Below, in pieces: positions 8,632-17,814 of a stretch of 45,496 nucleotides of DNA. A program made the translations under genes and the position numbers. The stretch covers positions 1 through 45,496 of the forward strand of contig CAKZLS010000091.1 of the NCBI GenBank assembly GCA_937127205.1. Direction: 5' to 3'. Numbering within the stretch: position 1 is the stretch's first letter; every line of letters begins with the position of its first letter. Source of the DNA: an uncultured Rhodospirillales bacterium (GTDB taxonomy: Bacteria > Pseudomonadota > Alphaproteobacteria > Rhodospirillales > Defluviicoccaceae). Under the pieces are notes generated by a model that made no database searches, was not told the DNA's origin, and saw only the letters and a program-made list of their open reading frames with translations.

Positions 8632-8657
8632 AGCGATATTAGGTTATCTCTATCGCT
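8632..8657. repeat. inverted repeat in the ppaA leader
   Basis: AGCGATA (8632-8638) and TATCGCT (8651-8657) form a 7-bp inverted repeat with a 12-bp spacer, 18-43 bp upstream of the ppaA ATG. It does not match the PpsR consensus. It could be an operator or a leader hairpin. TATCTC is also repeated at 8645 and 8662. Function unknown. Confidence 0.4.
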
Positions 8658-8770
8658 TTAGTATCTCTAAAAAAACCCTCCGAGATCCGAGCTCAAACAC
8701 TATAAACGCACCCCGGCGCTGCCGCCGGAGAGCATGACAAAAAAAGATATTGGATTGAGCCTGATCCGAT

Positions 8771-8788
8771 TGTCAAGAAGTCTTGACG
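8771..8788. promoter_or_regulatory. PpsR/CrtJ box (near-consensus), ppaA-bchF intergenic
   Basis: TGT-N12-ACG with perfect GTCAAG/CTTGAC arms. It is the left member of a tandem pair, 26 bp from the next box measured start to start. On the minus strand it contains TTGACA (8771-8776), which could be a -35 element for ppaA, but no convincing -10 accompanies it. It lies 157 bp before ppaA. Confidence 0.75.
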
Positions 8789-8796
8789 AAGAACTG

Positions 8797-8814
8797 TGTA
8801 AACAACAATTGACA
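8797..8814. promoter_or_regulatory. PpsR/CrtJ box (consensus), ppaA-bchF intergenic
   Basis: A perfect TGT-N12-ACA with TTGACA in the right arm. It is separated by 8 bp from the box at 8771-8788, giving the same tandem geometry as at bchC. Its right arm coincides with the -35 element of the putative bchF promoter. Confidence 0.85.
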
Positions 8815-8837
8815 GTCCGAGAGGCCACGTCTAGAGT
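8809..8837 (+). promoter_or_regulatory. putative sigma-70-type promoter for the bchF operon
   Basis: TTGACA (8809-8814), a 17-bp spacer and TAGAGT (8832-8837) on the plus strand. The -35 is embedded in the PpsR box. Transcription would start near 8844, leaving a leader of about 280 nt to the bchF start chosen here (9126), or about 160 nt to the alternative ATG (9006). Apart from the boxes and the ppaA-side repeat, I see no other clear element in 8615-9125. Confidence 0.5.
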
Positions 8838-9125
8838 CGCCGATAGTGGGCAATTTACGACGGGAAAAGCAGTGTGATTTTGTATCGAGAAAGATGCTCT
8901 CTTCACCTTCTCCATGGTATCTCTCCGTTGGTTGCCCCTGAGCGACGGTCGCTACCAGCCTCCGGAACCGAGAGTTTGCAACCCCCAGCTAGGTGATGTC
9001 AATCCATGCATACGTTTAGCATAGGCAGCGCTGTTGACAGTTTGATCGATCGGGTGGACACCTGTCCCTGGGCAACACTAGCCGGCACAAGCGTTAAGCG
9101 CGATCACCGGCGTTGCCGGAGCGAA

Positions 9126-9617
9126 GTGCCTACCGTTTTGTATACCCCGGAGGAGCGTATGCGGCGTGACGCCTCCCCTTGGACCCTCGTCCAGGGCATA
9201 TTGGCTCCGCTTCAATTCGTCGTATTCCTGATCAGCCTGTATTTGGTGTTGAGTTATTTAGCCACCGGCGAGGGTCTTGCCCTGGCGACCGGTTCCATCG
9301 TGGTTAAGACCTTTGTTCTGTATGCAATCATGGTCACCGGGTCTCTCTGGGAACGTGAAGTGTTCGGGCACTTCCTGTTCGCCAGACCGTTTTTCTGGGA
9401 AGACGTGGTCAGCATGCTGGTTATCGCCCTTCATACGGCGTACCTGGTGGTGTTGGTGTCAGGCGCCGCCGACGTCCGCACCCAGATGTTCATCGCTCTT
9501 GCCGCCTACTTCACCTATGTGGTGAATGCCGCGCAATTCCTCATCAAGTTGCGTTCCGCGCGGCGCGAGCAGGGCCAACTTTCCCGCCAGGCGGGCGGCA
9601 TGGAAAGGCACGCCTGA
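9126..9617 (+). CDS. bchF: 2-vinyl bacteriochlorophyllide hydratase BchF
   Basis: BchF hydrates the 3-vinyl group of (bacterio)chlorophyllide to 3-hydroxyethyl, the substrate of BchC. The conserved protein begins LYTPEERMRRDASPWTLVQG, so I choose the GTG at 9126 (163 residues, a normal BchF length) preceded by GGAG at 9118-9121. An ATG at 9006 would add 40 residues without family resemblance, and it has an AGGTGA-like Shine-Dalgarno, so it cannot be excluded. The product is a membrane protein with about four helices; family text includes SIVVKTFVLYAIMVTGSLWE and FFWEDVVSMLVIALHTAYL. Its TGA overlaps the bchN ATG by 1 bp. It is the first gene of the long bchFNBHLM-lhaA-puh run. Confidence 0.92.
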   Translation: MPTVLYTPEERMRRDASPWTLVQGILAPLQFVVFLISLYLVLSYLATGEGLALATGSIVVKTFVLYAIMVTGSLWEREVFGHFLFARPFFWEDVVSMLVIALHTAYLVVLVSGAADVRTQMFIALAAYFTYVVNAAQFLIKLRSARREQGQLSRQAGGMERHA

Positions 9618-10909
9618 TGAATTGCCTGACCGCGCCCGCGCCAGTGGAACGCGGCGCGGCTCTCGAAGAGAGGGCTGTGCTGCGCGAACGCGGTCAGCAT
9701 GAAGTTTTCTGCGGTCTGACCGGTATTATCTGGTTGCACCGCAAGATTCAGGACGCCTTTTTCCTCGTTGTCGGGTCTCGCACCTGCGCCCACCTCATTC
9801 AATCCGCGGCAGGGGTGATGATTTTCGCCGAGCCCCGGTTCGGAACGGCGATTATTGAGGAACGTGACTTGGCCGGACTTGCCGACATGAACGCGGAACT
9901 CGACCGCGCCGTCACCAGCCTGCTCGAGCGCCGCCCCGAAATAAAAATTTTGTTTCTGGTTGGCTCCTGCCCGTCGGAGGTTATTAAGCTCGACCTGTCG
10001 CGCGCGGCGGCTAGGTTGTCCGAAACCTGTTCTCCCGATGTCCGTGTTTTCTCGTATTCCGGCAGCGGGATCGAAACCACGTTTACCCAGGGTGAAGACG
10101 CCTGTTTGGCGGCGCTGGTACCGGCTCTTCCGCAAGAGCCGGTGGCGGCCGAAGCGTCGCTAATGGTGGTCGGCGCGTTGCCGGATGTGGTCGAGGATCA
10201 GTTTCGGCGGCTGTTCGACGCACTGGGCGTCGGGCCGGTGGGGTTTCTCCCGCCGCGGCAGTCCGGTGCGTTGCCGGCCGTGGGGCCGCAAACCCGGTTT
10301 CTCTTGGCACAGCCTTTTCTCGACACCACAGCGCGAACGCTGGAAAAGCGCGGTGCGTCTCCGATCACGGCCCCGTTTCCGATGGGCGCGGAAGGCACGA
10401 CGGCGTGGCTCCTAGCCGCGGCCGAGCTCTGGGGCGTGTCCCGGGAGCGATTCGAGGACGTGACGGCGCCCGGACGTGAACGCGCCAAGCGGGCCCTCCA
10501 GCGCCATCGTGAACGGCTTGCCGGCAAGCGTGTGTTCTTTTTTCCGGACTCTCAGCTCGAAATCCCGCTCGCGCGGTTTCTGGCGCGTGAACTGGAGATG
10601 GAATTGGTGGAGGTCGGCACGCCTTACTTGCGTCAGGATCACATGGCACCCGAGTTGGCTTTGCTTCCGCCCGATGTGGTCGTGAGCGAGGGCCAGCACG
10701 TGGACAAGCAAATCGAGCGGTGCCGCGAGGCTCGCCCCGATCTGGTGGTTTGCGGGCTCGGGCTCGCCAACCCGTTCGAAGCCGAGGGCATCACCACGAA
10801 ATGGTCCATCGAGCTGGTGTTTTCTCCGATCCATGGCTACGAGCAGGCTGGCGACCTTGCCGAGCTGTTCGCTCGGCCGCTCGATCGGCGCTCACGGCTG
10901 GAGGTTTAG
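9617..10909 (+). CDS. bchN: light-independent protochlorophyllide reductase subunit N
   Basis: BchN forms the catalytic heterotetramer with BchB (nitrogenase MoFe-like). With BchL it reduces ring D of protochlorophyllide without light. The 430-residue protein has three [4Fe-4S] ligand cysteines, C32 (HEVFCGLTG), C57 (GSRTCAHLIQ) and C118 (LVGSCPSEV). They are all shifted by 6 from the ligands of Rhodobacter capsulatus BchN (C26, C51, C112). The fourth cluster ligand comes from BchB. The start ATG overlaps the bchF stop (TGATG), and bchB follows after 3 bp, so the subunits are translated together. Confidence 0.97.
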   Translation: MNCLTAPAPVERGAALEERAVLRERGQHEVFCGLTGIIWLHRKIQDAFFLVVGSRTCAHLIQSAAGVMIFAEPRFGTAIIEERDLAGLADMNAELDRAVTSLLERRPEIKILFLVGSCPSEVIKLDLSRAAARLSETCSPDVRVFSYSGSGIETTFTQGEDACLAALVPALPQEPVAAEASLMVVGALPDVVEDQFRRLFDALGVGPVGFLPPRQSGALPAVGPQTRFLLAQPFLDTTARTLEKRGASPITAPFPMGAEGTTAWLLAAAELWGVSRERFEDVTAPGRERAKRALQRHRERLAGKRVFFFPDSQLEIPLARFLARELEMELVEVGTPYLRQDHMAPELALLPPDVVVSEGQHVDKQIERCREARPDLVVCGLGLANPFEAEGITTKWSIELVFSPIHGYEQAGDLAELFARPLDRRSRLEV

Positions 10910-10912
10910 GCC

Positions 10913-12490
10913 ATGCAGTTGACGGTCTGGACCTACGAAGGGCCGCCTCATGTGGGCGCCATGCGAGTAGCGACCGCGATGGAAGGGCTGCACTACGTGC
11001 TTCATGCACCGCAGGGCGATACCTACGCGGATCTATTATTCACCATGATCGAGCGGCGGTCCAAGCGTCCGCCGGTAACCTACACCACATTCCAGGCACG
11101 CGATCTCGGCAGCGATACGGCGGGTCTATTCAAGACGGCGGCGCGTGAGGCATACGAGCGTTTCCAGCCGCAAGCGATGATCGTTGGCGCCTCGTGCACA
11201 GCCGAGTTGCTTCAGGATGATCCGGGGGGGCTTGCCCGGGCCATCGGTCTCCCGGTGCCGGTTATTCCGCTCGAGTTGCCCTCCTATCAAAAGAAAGAGA
11301 ACTGGGGAGCGGCGGAGACGTTTTATCAGCTCGTTCGTGCTTTCGCCGGCTCCGCCGCGCCGCGTCCCGATGCCGTGTCCGGTGCTCGTGAGCCGGGCGT
11401 GCGGCCCTCGTGCAATATCCTCGGCCCCACGGCTCTCGGTTTCCGGCATCGCGACGATGTGCGTGAGATTGCGGCGTTACTGGACCGTTTGGGAATCGAG
11501 GTCAATGTGATCGCCCCGATGGGCGCGACGCCGGCCGACCTCGTCCGTCTTGGCGAGGCGGACTTCAATGTCGTGCTTTATCCGGAGATCGCGGATGTGG
11601 CGGCGCAATGGCTCAAACGCACCTTCAAGCAGCCGCTGGTCAAGACCGTTCCCATCGGCGTCGGCGCCACGCGCGACTTCATCAACGAAGTGGCAGAGGT
11701 CGCGAACGTGGATCCAGCGCCGACCCTTGACGACGCGCCGTCGCGCCTGCCGTGGTATTCGCGCTCGGTGGATTCCACCTATCTGACCGGCAAGCGGGTG
11801 TTTATCTTTGGCGACGCTACCCACGCTCTTGCTGCCGCCCGCGTGGCGTCCGAGGAATTGGGCTTCGAAGTGGCCGGGCTCGGCACCTACAGCCGCGAGT
11901 TCGCCCGCGACGTTCGCCAGGCGGCGTCTTCGTATGGCATCGAGGCGCTGATCACCGAGGACTATCTCGAAGTCGAGGCCAGGGTTGCGGAGTTGCAGCC
12001 GGAACTGATCCTCGGCACGCAGATGGAGCGCCATATCGCCAAGCGCCTGGGGATTCCCTGCGCGGTCATCTCGGCGCCGACCCACGTCCAGGACTATCCG
12101 GCGCGCACGTCGCCGCAAATGGGGTTCGAAGGCGCCAATGTGCTGTTCGACACCTGGGTGCACCCCCTGATGATGGGATTGGAGGAGCACCTCCTGGGAA
12201 TGTTCCGCGAGGATTTCGAGTTTCGTGACGAGGCCGCGCCATCTCATCTCGGTACGTCGCACAAAGCCGCCGAAATCAAAGTGGAAGCGCCGGTTGCGGT
12301 GGCTTCGGAAGCGGCCGTCGCCGATGCGGGAGCCAGCTGGGATCCGGATGCCGAACAGGAGCTTCGCAAGATACCGTTCTTCGTCCGCGGCAAAGCCCGC
12401 CGGAACACCGAGCGTTTCGCCTGTGAGCAGGGCGTTGCGGTCATCACCGTTGAGACATTGTATGATGCCAAAGCCCACTTCGGCCGCTAA
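10913..12490 (+). CDS. bchB: light-independent protochlorophyllide reductase subunit B
   Basis: BchB is the partner of BchN. The 525-residue product begins MQLTVWTYEGPPHVGAMRVA, typical of the family. It has Asp36 (APQGDTYADLL), which supplies the unusual aspartate ligand to the shared [4Fe-4S] cluster, and C95 (VGASCTAELL). The C-terminal part has the HIAKRLGIPCAVISAPTHVQ segment. The C-terminal small domain (about residues 475-525, WDPDAEQELRKIPFFVRGKA) closes with a normal ending. The last 29 nt overlap the start of bchH. A region of about 20 alanine/valine-rich residues (about 450-470) is a linker between the two parts. Confidence 0.97.
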   Translation: MQLTVWTYEGPPHVGAMRVATAMEGLHYVLHAPQGDTYADLLFTMIERRSKRPPVTYTTFQARDLGSDTAGLFKTAAREAYERFQPQAMIVGASCTAELLQDDPGGLARAIGLPVPVIPLELPSYQKKENWGAAETFYQLVRAFAGSAAPRPDAVSGAREPGVRPSCNILGPTALGFRHRDDVREIAALLDRLGIEVNVIAPMGATPADLVRLGEADFNVVLYPEIADVAAQWLKRTFKQPLVKTVPIGVGATRDFINEVAEVANVDPAPTLDDAPSRLPWYSRSVDSTYLTGKRVFIFGDATHALAAARVASEELGFEVAGLGTYSREFARDVRQAASSYGIEALITEDYLEVEARVAELQPELILGTQMERHIAKRLGIPCAVISAPTHVQDYPARTSPQMGFEGANVLFDTWVHPLMMGLEEHLLGMFREDFEFRDEAAPSHLGTSHKAAEIKVEAPVAVASEAAVADAGASWDPDAEQELRKIPFFVRGKARRNTERFACEQGVAVITVETLYDAKAHFGR

Positions 12491-15400
12491 TCCGACGCCC
12501 ATCCGGGTGGTCATCGTGACTCTGGACAGCCATTTGGCGGGTGCCGTGGACCGGGCGCGCTGGATGCTGCAAAAGGAGATGCCGGGGCTGTCGCTGACTC
12601 TCCATGCCACAACCGAATGGGGTGATGATCCGACCGCTTTGGATCGCTGCCGCCAGGACATCGCCGAGGGTGATATCGTCATCGCGACCATGTTGTTCAT
12701 GGAGGAGCAGATCGAACCGGTCCTGCCCTGGCTCCAAGCGCGTCATGACCACTGCGACGCCATGGTGACGGGGATGTCGGCCGCGGAAGTCATCCAGCTG
12801 ACCCGGATGGGCGGTTTGCGCATGGACAATGTCGACGGCGGCGCCATTGGTCTGTTCAAGCGCCTGTGCGGCCGGAAGCGTCAAGACCCCAACAAGCACA
12901 CAAGCAAGAGTTCGGGCGCGAAGCAGATGGCCATGCTGCGCCGGATGCCTCAAATCCTGCGTTTCATTCCCGGAAAGGCCCAGGATCTCCGCGCGTACTT
13001 TTTGATGCTGCAGTATTGGCTCGCAGCGTCCGACGAAAATGTCGCCAATCTGGTCCGGCTCCTCGTCAACCGGTATGCCGATGGGGAACGGCGCGGGCTG
13101 CGCGGTTCGCTCAAGGTCGAAGCGCCGGCGGCGCATCCGGACATCGGGCTCTATCATCCGCGCCTTAAGGATCGCATCACCGAGAATATCGCCAAGCTGC
13201 CCGCCGTCGCTGGCGCGGAAAAAGGCACCGTCGGATTGTTGGTCATGCGCTCTTATGTGCTGGCCGGCGATACCGCGCACTACGACGGCGTGATCGCGGC
13301 GCTGGAGGCTCGCGGCCTCAGGGCGATCCCGGCGTTCGCGGCGGGGCTCGACGCCCGGCCGGCGGTGGACCAGTTTTTCAAGAACAGCGAAGGCGCGACT
13401 GTGGATGCTGTCGTCTCGCTGACCGGGTTTTCGCTCGTCGGCGGACCGGCCTATAACGACGCCCATTCCGCCGAGGAAACGCTCGCCGACCTCGATGTCC
13501 CGTATATAGCCGCCAATGCCGTCGAGTTTCAGACATTGGAGAAGTGGGAGGCTTCGGACAGTGGGCTGATGCCCGTGGAAGCGACCATGATGGTGGCCAT
13601 TCCGGAACTCGAAGGTGCCAGCGGATCGATGGTTTTCGGTGGCCGCTCCGCAGCGACCCCGGAGGGCAGGCGGACCATGAGCGGCCATCCCGAGCGGATC
13701 GAGGCGTTGGCGGCCCGGGTCGAACGGCTGATCGCCTTGCGACGCACGCCGGCCAAAGAACGAAATATCGCCATTGTCCTGTTCAACTTCCCGCCGAATG
13801 CGGGAAGTGTCGGAACCGCCGCCCACCTGTCTGTGTTCGAATCGCTTCATCGCACCTTGGCCGCGCTGGCCGGCGAAGGGTACACCGTCGACGTCCCGCC
13901 GTCCGTTGATGCGCTGCGCAAGCAGATTTTGTCTGGTAACGCCGAGCAGTACGGCGCCACGGCGAATGTTCATGCCCACGTTTCGGCCGATGACCATGTA
14001 CGGCGCGAACCATGGCTTTCCGCGATCGAAGAGCAGTGGGGACCGGCTCCCGGGCGTCATCAGACCGACGGGCGCTCCATTCACGTCCTCGGCGCCGCCT
14101 TCGGCAATGTCTTCGTCGGTGTCCAGCCCGCCTTCGGCTATGAGGGCGATCCCATGCGATTGCTGTTCGACAAGGGATTGTCGCCGACGCACGCGTTCTC
14201 GGCCTTTTACCGTTACATCCGGGAAGATTTCGGCGCACATGCGGTTCTCCATTTCGGCACCCACGGCGCGCTCGAATTCATGCCGGGCAAGCAGGTGGGG
14301 ATGTCGGAAGAATGCTGGCCCGACCGGTTGATCGGCGATTTGCCGAACCTCTATCTCTACGCCGCCAACAATCCCTCCGAGGGCACCGTTGCCAAGCGCC
14401 GCGCCGCGGCCACGCTGATTAGCTATCTGACGCCGCCGGTGACCCATGCCGGATTGTATCGCGGGCTCATCGATCTTAAGGATTCCCTCGATCGGTGGCG
14501 GCGCCTGACCGCGGATGCGGAGTCGGAGCGCGCGCCCCTCGCAGCCCTGATCCAGACACAGGCGGCGGCAGTAGACTTGGCCGAGCCCGAGCCCTTGTGG
14601 AATGGTGACGCCGAAACACATGTCGCGCTGCTTGGTGACAGCATCGTGGAACTCGAGCATTCCCTGATACCTCATGGTCTTCATGTCGTCGGTCAGGCAC
14701 CGTCCCCAGAAGAGCGAGCGGATCTGCTGCTCGCCGTTGCGGATGCCACGCACGGAATTCAGCTCGAGCGCGGTGTCGCTACTGCCCTGGTGGCTGGCGA
14801 AACGCCGGAGGCTGCATCGGCTGCCGGCGGCGTTGCTGTGGACTCGGCGACGGTCGACGTGTTGCGCCAACTGTCGGAGACGAACAGTCTCCTGGCCGAA
14901 AACCATGAGATGGTGGGCATTCTGCGTGCTCTCGAAGGGCGATTTATCCGCCCGGTGCCGGGTGGCGATCTGTTGCGGACGCCAGCGATCCTGCCGACCG
15001 GCCGAAATCTTCATGGCTTTGATCCGTTCCGGCTTCCCAGCGCCTTCGCGGTGGCGGACGGGTCGATGCAGGCTGATCGTCTGCTGCAGCGGCATATGAC
15101 CGACTCCGAGGCGCTTCCCGAATCCGTTGCCATGGTCCTCTGGGGAACGGACAATCTGAAAACCGAAGGCGGCCCCATCGCTCAGGCATTGGCGCTGATG
15201 GGCGCGCAGCCGCGGTTCGACAGTTACGGGCGGCTTGCCGGCGCGTCGCTGGTGCCTCTTGATACGGTGGGGCGGCCGCGTATCAACGTGGTGATGACCT
15301 TGTCCGGCATCTTTCGCGATCTCCTTCCGCTGCAAACCCGGATGTTGGCCGAGGCGGCCTATCTTGCGGCGACGGCGGAAGAGCCGCTGGAACTGAACTT

Positions 15401-16193
15401 CATCCGCAAGCATGCGTTGCAATGTCAGGAAGCCCAGGGATGCGACATGGAAACCGCGGCGCTCCGGGTGTTCAGCAATGCCGCCGGGGCGTATGGCTCC
15501 AATGTCAACCAGCTCGTCGACAGCGGCGTCTGGCAGGACGAGGACGAACTGGCCGAGACGTACTCCCGGCGCAAATGCTTCGCTTACGGCCGCAGCGGCA
15601 AGCCCGTGCAGCAAGCCGCGCTGCTCGAGCAGATATTCTCGGGCGTCGACCTCGCCTACCAGAATCTCGAGTCGGTGGAGGTGGGCGTAACCTCCGTTGA
15701 CCACTATTTCGATACCCTGGGGGGGATCAGCCGCGCCGTTAACCGCGCGAAGGGCGCGGCGGTGCCTGTCTATATCAGCGACCAGACCCAGAACGAGGGC
15801 AGAGTGCGGACGCTCTCCGAACAGGTTTCGCTCGAGACCCGCACGCGGGCGCTGAACCCGAAATGGTACGAGGCGATGCTGGAGCACGGTCACGAAGGCG
15901 TGCGGCAAATCGAGGCTCATGTCACCAACACCGTTGGCTGGTCGGCGACGACCGGACAGGTGTCGTCCTGGGTTTATCAGCAATTGACGCAAACCTACGT
16001 ACTCGACGCGGAAATGCGCGAGCGGCTTGCAAAGCTCAATCCCACCGCTTCGGCCAAGGTCGCGAACCGCTTGCTCGAGGCATACGAACGGAATTACTGG
16101 TCGCCGGATGAAGCGGTTCTGGAAGCGTTGGAAGAGGCGGGCCGGGAATTGGAAGATCGATTAGAGGGTGTTGGCGTGGAGGCCGCAGCATGA
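12462..16193 (+). CDS. bchH: magnesium chelatase subunit H
   Basis: BchH is the large porphyrin-binding subunit of Mg-chelatase, which inserts Mg2+ into protoporphyrin IX with BchI and BchD (not in this window). I place the start at ATG 12462 (another ATG follows at 12465), giving 1243 residues, slightly longer than Rhodobacter BchH. The open frame upstream lies inside bchB and has no family resemblance. Recognisable text includes FGTHGALEFMPGKQVGMSEE (about residues 597-616), NLYLYAANNPSEGTVAKRRA, VVMTLSGIFRDLLPLQ and SATTGQVSSWVYQQLTQTYV near the end. It overlaps bchB by 29 nt and its stop overlaps the bchL start as ATGA. Confidence 0.97.
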   Translation: MMPKPTSAANPTPIRVVIVTLDSHLAGAVDRARWMLQKEMPGLSLTLHATTEWGDDPTALDRCRQDIAEGDIVIATMLFMEEQIEPVLPWLQARHDHCDAMVTGMSAAEVIQLTRMGGLRMDNVDGGAIGLFKRLCGRKRQDPNKHTSKSSGAKQMAMLRRMPQILRFIPGKAQDLRAYFLMLQYWLAASDENVANLVRLLVNRYADGERRGLRGSLKVEAPAAHPDIGLYHPRLKDRITENIAKLPAVAGAEKGTVGLLVMRSYVLAGDTAHYDGVIAALEARGLRAIPAFAAGLDARPAVDQFFKNSEGATVDAVVSLTGFSLVGGPAYNDAHSAEETLADLDVPYIAANAVEFQTLEKWEASDSGLMPVEATMMVAIPELEGASGSMVFGGRSAATPEGRRTMSGHPERIEALAARVERLIALRRTPAKERNIAIVLFNFPPNAGSVGTAAHLSVFESLHRTLAALAGEGYTVDVPPSVDALRKQILSGNAEQYGATANVHAHVSADDHVRREPWLSAIEEQWGPAPGRHQTDGRSIHVLGAAFGNVFVGVQPAFGYEGDPMRLLFDKGLSPTHAFSAFYRYIREDFGAHAVLHFGTHGALEFMPGKQVGMSEECWPDRLIGDLPNLYLYAANNPSEGTVAKRRAAATLISYLTPPVTHAGLYRGLIDLKDSLDRWRRLTADAESERAPLAALIQTQAAAVDLAEPEPLWNGDAETHVALLGDSIVELEHSLIPHGLHVVGQAPSPEERADLLLAVADATHGIQLERGVATALVAGETPEAASAAGGVAVDSATVDVLRQLSETNSLLAENHEMVGILRALEGRFIRPVPGGDLLRTPAILPTGRNLHGFDPFRLPSAFAVADGSMQADRLLQRHMTDSEALPESVAMVLWGTDNLKTEGGPIAQALALMGAQPRFDSYGRLAGASLVPLDTVGRPRINVVMTLSGIFRDLLPLQTRMLAEAAYLAATAEEPLELNFIRKHALQCQEAQGCDMETAALRVFSNAAGAYGSNVNQLVDSGVWQDEDELAETYSRRKCFAYGRSGKPVQQAALLEQIFSGVDLAYQNLESVEVGVTSVDHYFDTLGGISRAVNRAKGAAVPVYISDQTQNEGRVRTLSEQVSLETRTRALNPKWYEAMLEHGHEGVRQIEAHVTNTVGWSATTGQVSSWVYQQLTQTYVLDAEMRERLAKLNPTASAKVANRLLEAYERNYWSPDEAVLEALEEAGRELEDRLEGVGVEAAA

Positions 16194-17104
16194 ATGTCAT
16201 AAACAAACAACCGAAAGCTTCTACGAACCCCGGTGACGGGCGCATCGATGGCGATGGCAGCGTGCAAGTGCATTTGGATCCGCATGTCACCATCGGATCC
16301 GCCAAGGTTTTTTCCGTCTACGGCAAGGGCGGCATCGGCAAGAGCACCACGTCATCCAACCTATCGGTTGCGTTTTCGAAGCTCGGCAAGCGCGTGCTCC
16401 AGATTGGTTGCGATCCCAAGCACGACTCCACCTTCACGCTCACCAAGCAACTGATCCCGACGGTTATCGATGTGCTCGAGACGGTCAATTTCCACTCCGA
16501 AGAGCTGCGGATCGAGGACTTTGTATTCGAGGGCTATAATGGGGTCATGTGCGTGGAGGCGGGGGGGCCGCCGGCTGGCACCGGATGCGGCGGCTATGTC
16601 GTTGGCCAAACCGTCAAGCTCCTGAAGGAACATCATCTGCTCGAGGACACCGACGTGGTGATCTTCGATGTTCTCGGTGACGTTGTCTGCGGCGGCTTCG
16701 CCTCGCCGCTCCAGCATTCGGACCGGGCGCTGATCGTCACCGCCAACGATTTCGACTCGATCTTTGCCATGAACCGGATCGTCGCCGCCATCACCGCGAA
16801 GTCGCGCGACTATGACGTCCGGCTCAGTGGCGTCATCGCCAATCGGAGTGCCGGGACGGACGAAATCGATCGGTTCAACGCCGAAGTGGGATTGCAGCGG
16901 CTGGCACATTTTCCCGATCTCGATGTCATCCGCCGCAGCCGCCTCAAAAAGTCGACTTTATTCGAGATGGAGGCATCGCCCGAGCTCGAGGCCGTGCAGG
17001 CGGAGTACTTGAATCTGGCCCAATCGCTGTGGTCCGGTACCGAGCCGCTGGATGCGACGCCGATGAAAGACCGTAACCTGTTCGATTTTCTGGGGTTCGA
17101 CTGA
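16190..17104 (+). CDS. bchL: light-independent protochlorophyllide reductase iron protein BchL
   Basis: BchL is the NifH-like ATP-dependent electron donor to BchNB. The 304-residue product has the P-loop YGKGGIGKSTTSSNLS (about residues 44-59), the switch segment IGCDPKHDSTF and the two cluster ligands of the homodimer, in GTGCGGYVVG and VVCGGFASPL. The N-terminal leader (about 38 residues before the P-loop fold, including GSVQVHLDP) is typical of alphaproteobacterial BchL. The ATG overlaps the bchH stop and the TGA overlaps the bchM ATG. Confidence 0.97.
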   Translation: MNVINKQPKASTNPGDGRIDGDGSVQVHLDPHVTIGSAKVFSVYGKGGIGKSTTSSNLSVAFSKLGKRVLQIGCDPKHDSTFTLTKQLIPTVIDVLETVNFHSEELRIEDFVFEGYNGVMCVEAGGPPAGTGCGGYVVGQTVKLLKEHHLLEDTDVVIFDVLGDVVCGGFASPLQHSDRALIVTANDFDSIFAMNRIVAAITAKSRDYDVRLSGVIANRSAGTDEIDRFNAEVGLQRLAHFPDLDVIRRSRLKKSTLFEMEASPELEAVQAEYLNLAQSLWSGTEPLDATPMKDRNLFDFLGFD

Positions 17105-17814
17105 TGACCACCGTCACTTACCGGGAGCGGCGCGGACAAATCGCCACCTATTTCGATCAGACCGCGGTCGAGGCGTGGAAACGTCTGACGTCGGATTCGC
17201 CGGTCGGGCGCATTCGCGCCACCGTTCGCGCGGGCCGTGATGAGATGCGGCAGACACTTCTCGACTGGCTTCCGGAGGACCTGCGGGGGGAGCGGCTGCT
17301 TGATGCCGGCTGCGGGACCGGCGCGCTGGCGATCGAGGCGGCACGCCGGGGTGCGCAGGTGGTCGCGGTAGATCTGTCTCCGACCTTGATCGACCTCGCG
17401 CGCGAGCGATCGCAGGGGCACCATGCGCCGGGCAGCATCGAGTTCTTGGTGGGCGATTTTCTTGACGCCCGGTTCGGACGCTTCGATCGCGTGGTTGCAA
17501 TGGATTCTTTGATTCACTACGCCTCGAACGACGTGGTGAGCGCCCTATCCGGCCTCGCCGAGCGGACTGATCGCTCGATCCACTTTACGTTCGCACCCAA
17601 GACGTTTGCGCTTACCGTGATGCATGCCACCGGCCGCTTTTTCCCTCGACGCAATCGCGCGCCGGCGATCGAGCCGATTGGGGAGCGCGCTGTCCGTAAC
17701 ATGCTCACCGCCGACGCCGGTTTGGAGCACTGGCAAATGGCGAAGACGACGCGGATCGCTAACGGCTTTTACACCTCGCAAGCAGCGGAACTGGTTCGAC
17801 AATGCAACGCTTGA
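17104..17814 (+). CDS. bchM: magnesium-protoporphyrin IX O-methyltransferase BchM
   Basis: BchM methylates the C13 propionate of Mg-protoporphyrin IX with S-adenosylmethionine, preparing the substrate of AcsF/BchE. The 236-residue protein has the class I methyltransferase motif LLDAGCGTGALAIEAARRGA (about residues 65-84) and AVDLSPTLIDLARER (about 88-102). The family-typical FTFAPKTFALTVMHATGRFFP follows at about 160-180. Start TGATG overlaps bchL and the 3' end overlaps lhaA by 13 nt. Confidence 0.96.
   Translation: MTTVTYRERRGQIATYFDQTAVEAWKRLTSDSPVGRIRATVRAGRDEMRQTLLDWLPEDLRGERLLDAGCGTGALAIEAARRGAQVVAVDLSPTLIDLARERSQGHHAPGSIEFLVGDFLDARFGRFDRVVAMDSLIHYASNDVVSALSGLAERTDRSIHFTFAPKTFALTVMHATGRFFPRRNRAPAIEPIGERAVRNMLTADAGLEHWQMAKTTRIANGFYTSQAAELVRQCNA

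Noticed and set aside
8997..9014. TGT-N12-ACG match near the alternative bchF ATG
   Set aside because: Only the left arm resembles a PpsR box and the inner right arm (GCAT) does not; probably chance next to the real tandem boxes.
9006..9125. N-terminal extension of BchF from ATG 9006
   Set aside because: The 40 residues lack family resemblance and normal BchF length is reached from GTG 9126; kept only as an alternative start.
12444..15992. Very long open frame (1182 codons) on the minus strand
   Set aside because: It is entirely antisense to bchH, whose product is clearly conserved. The antisense translation has no recognisable domain and the composition expected from a GC-rich shadow frame.
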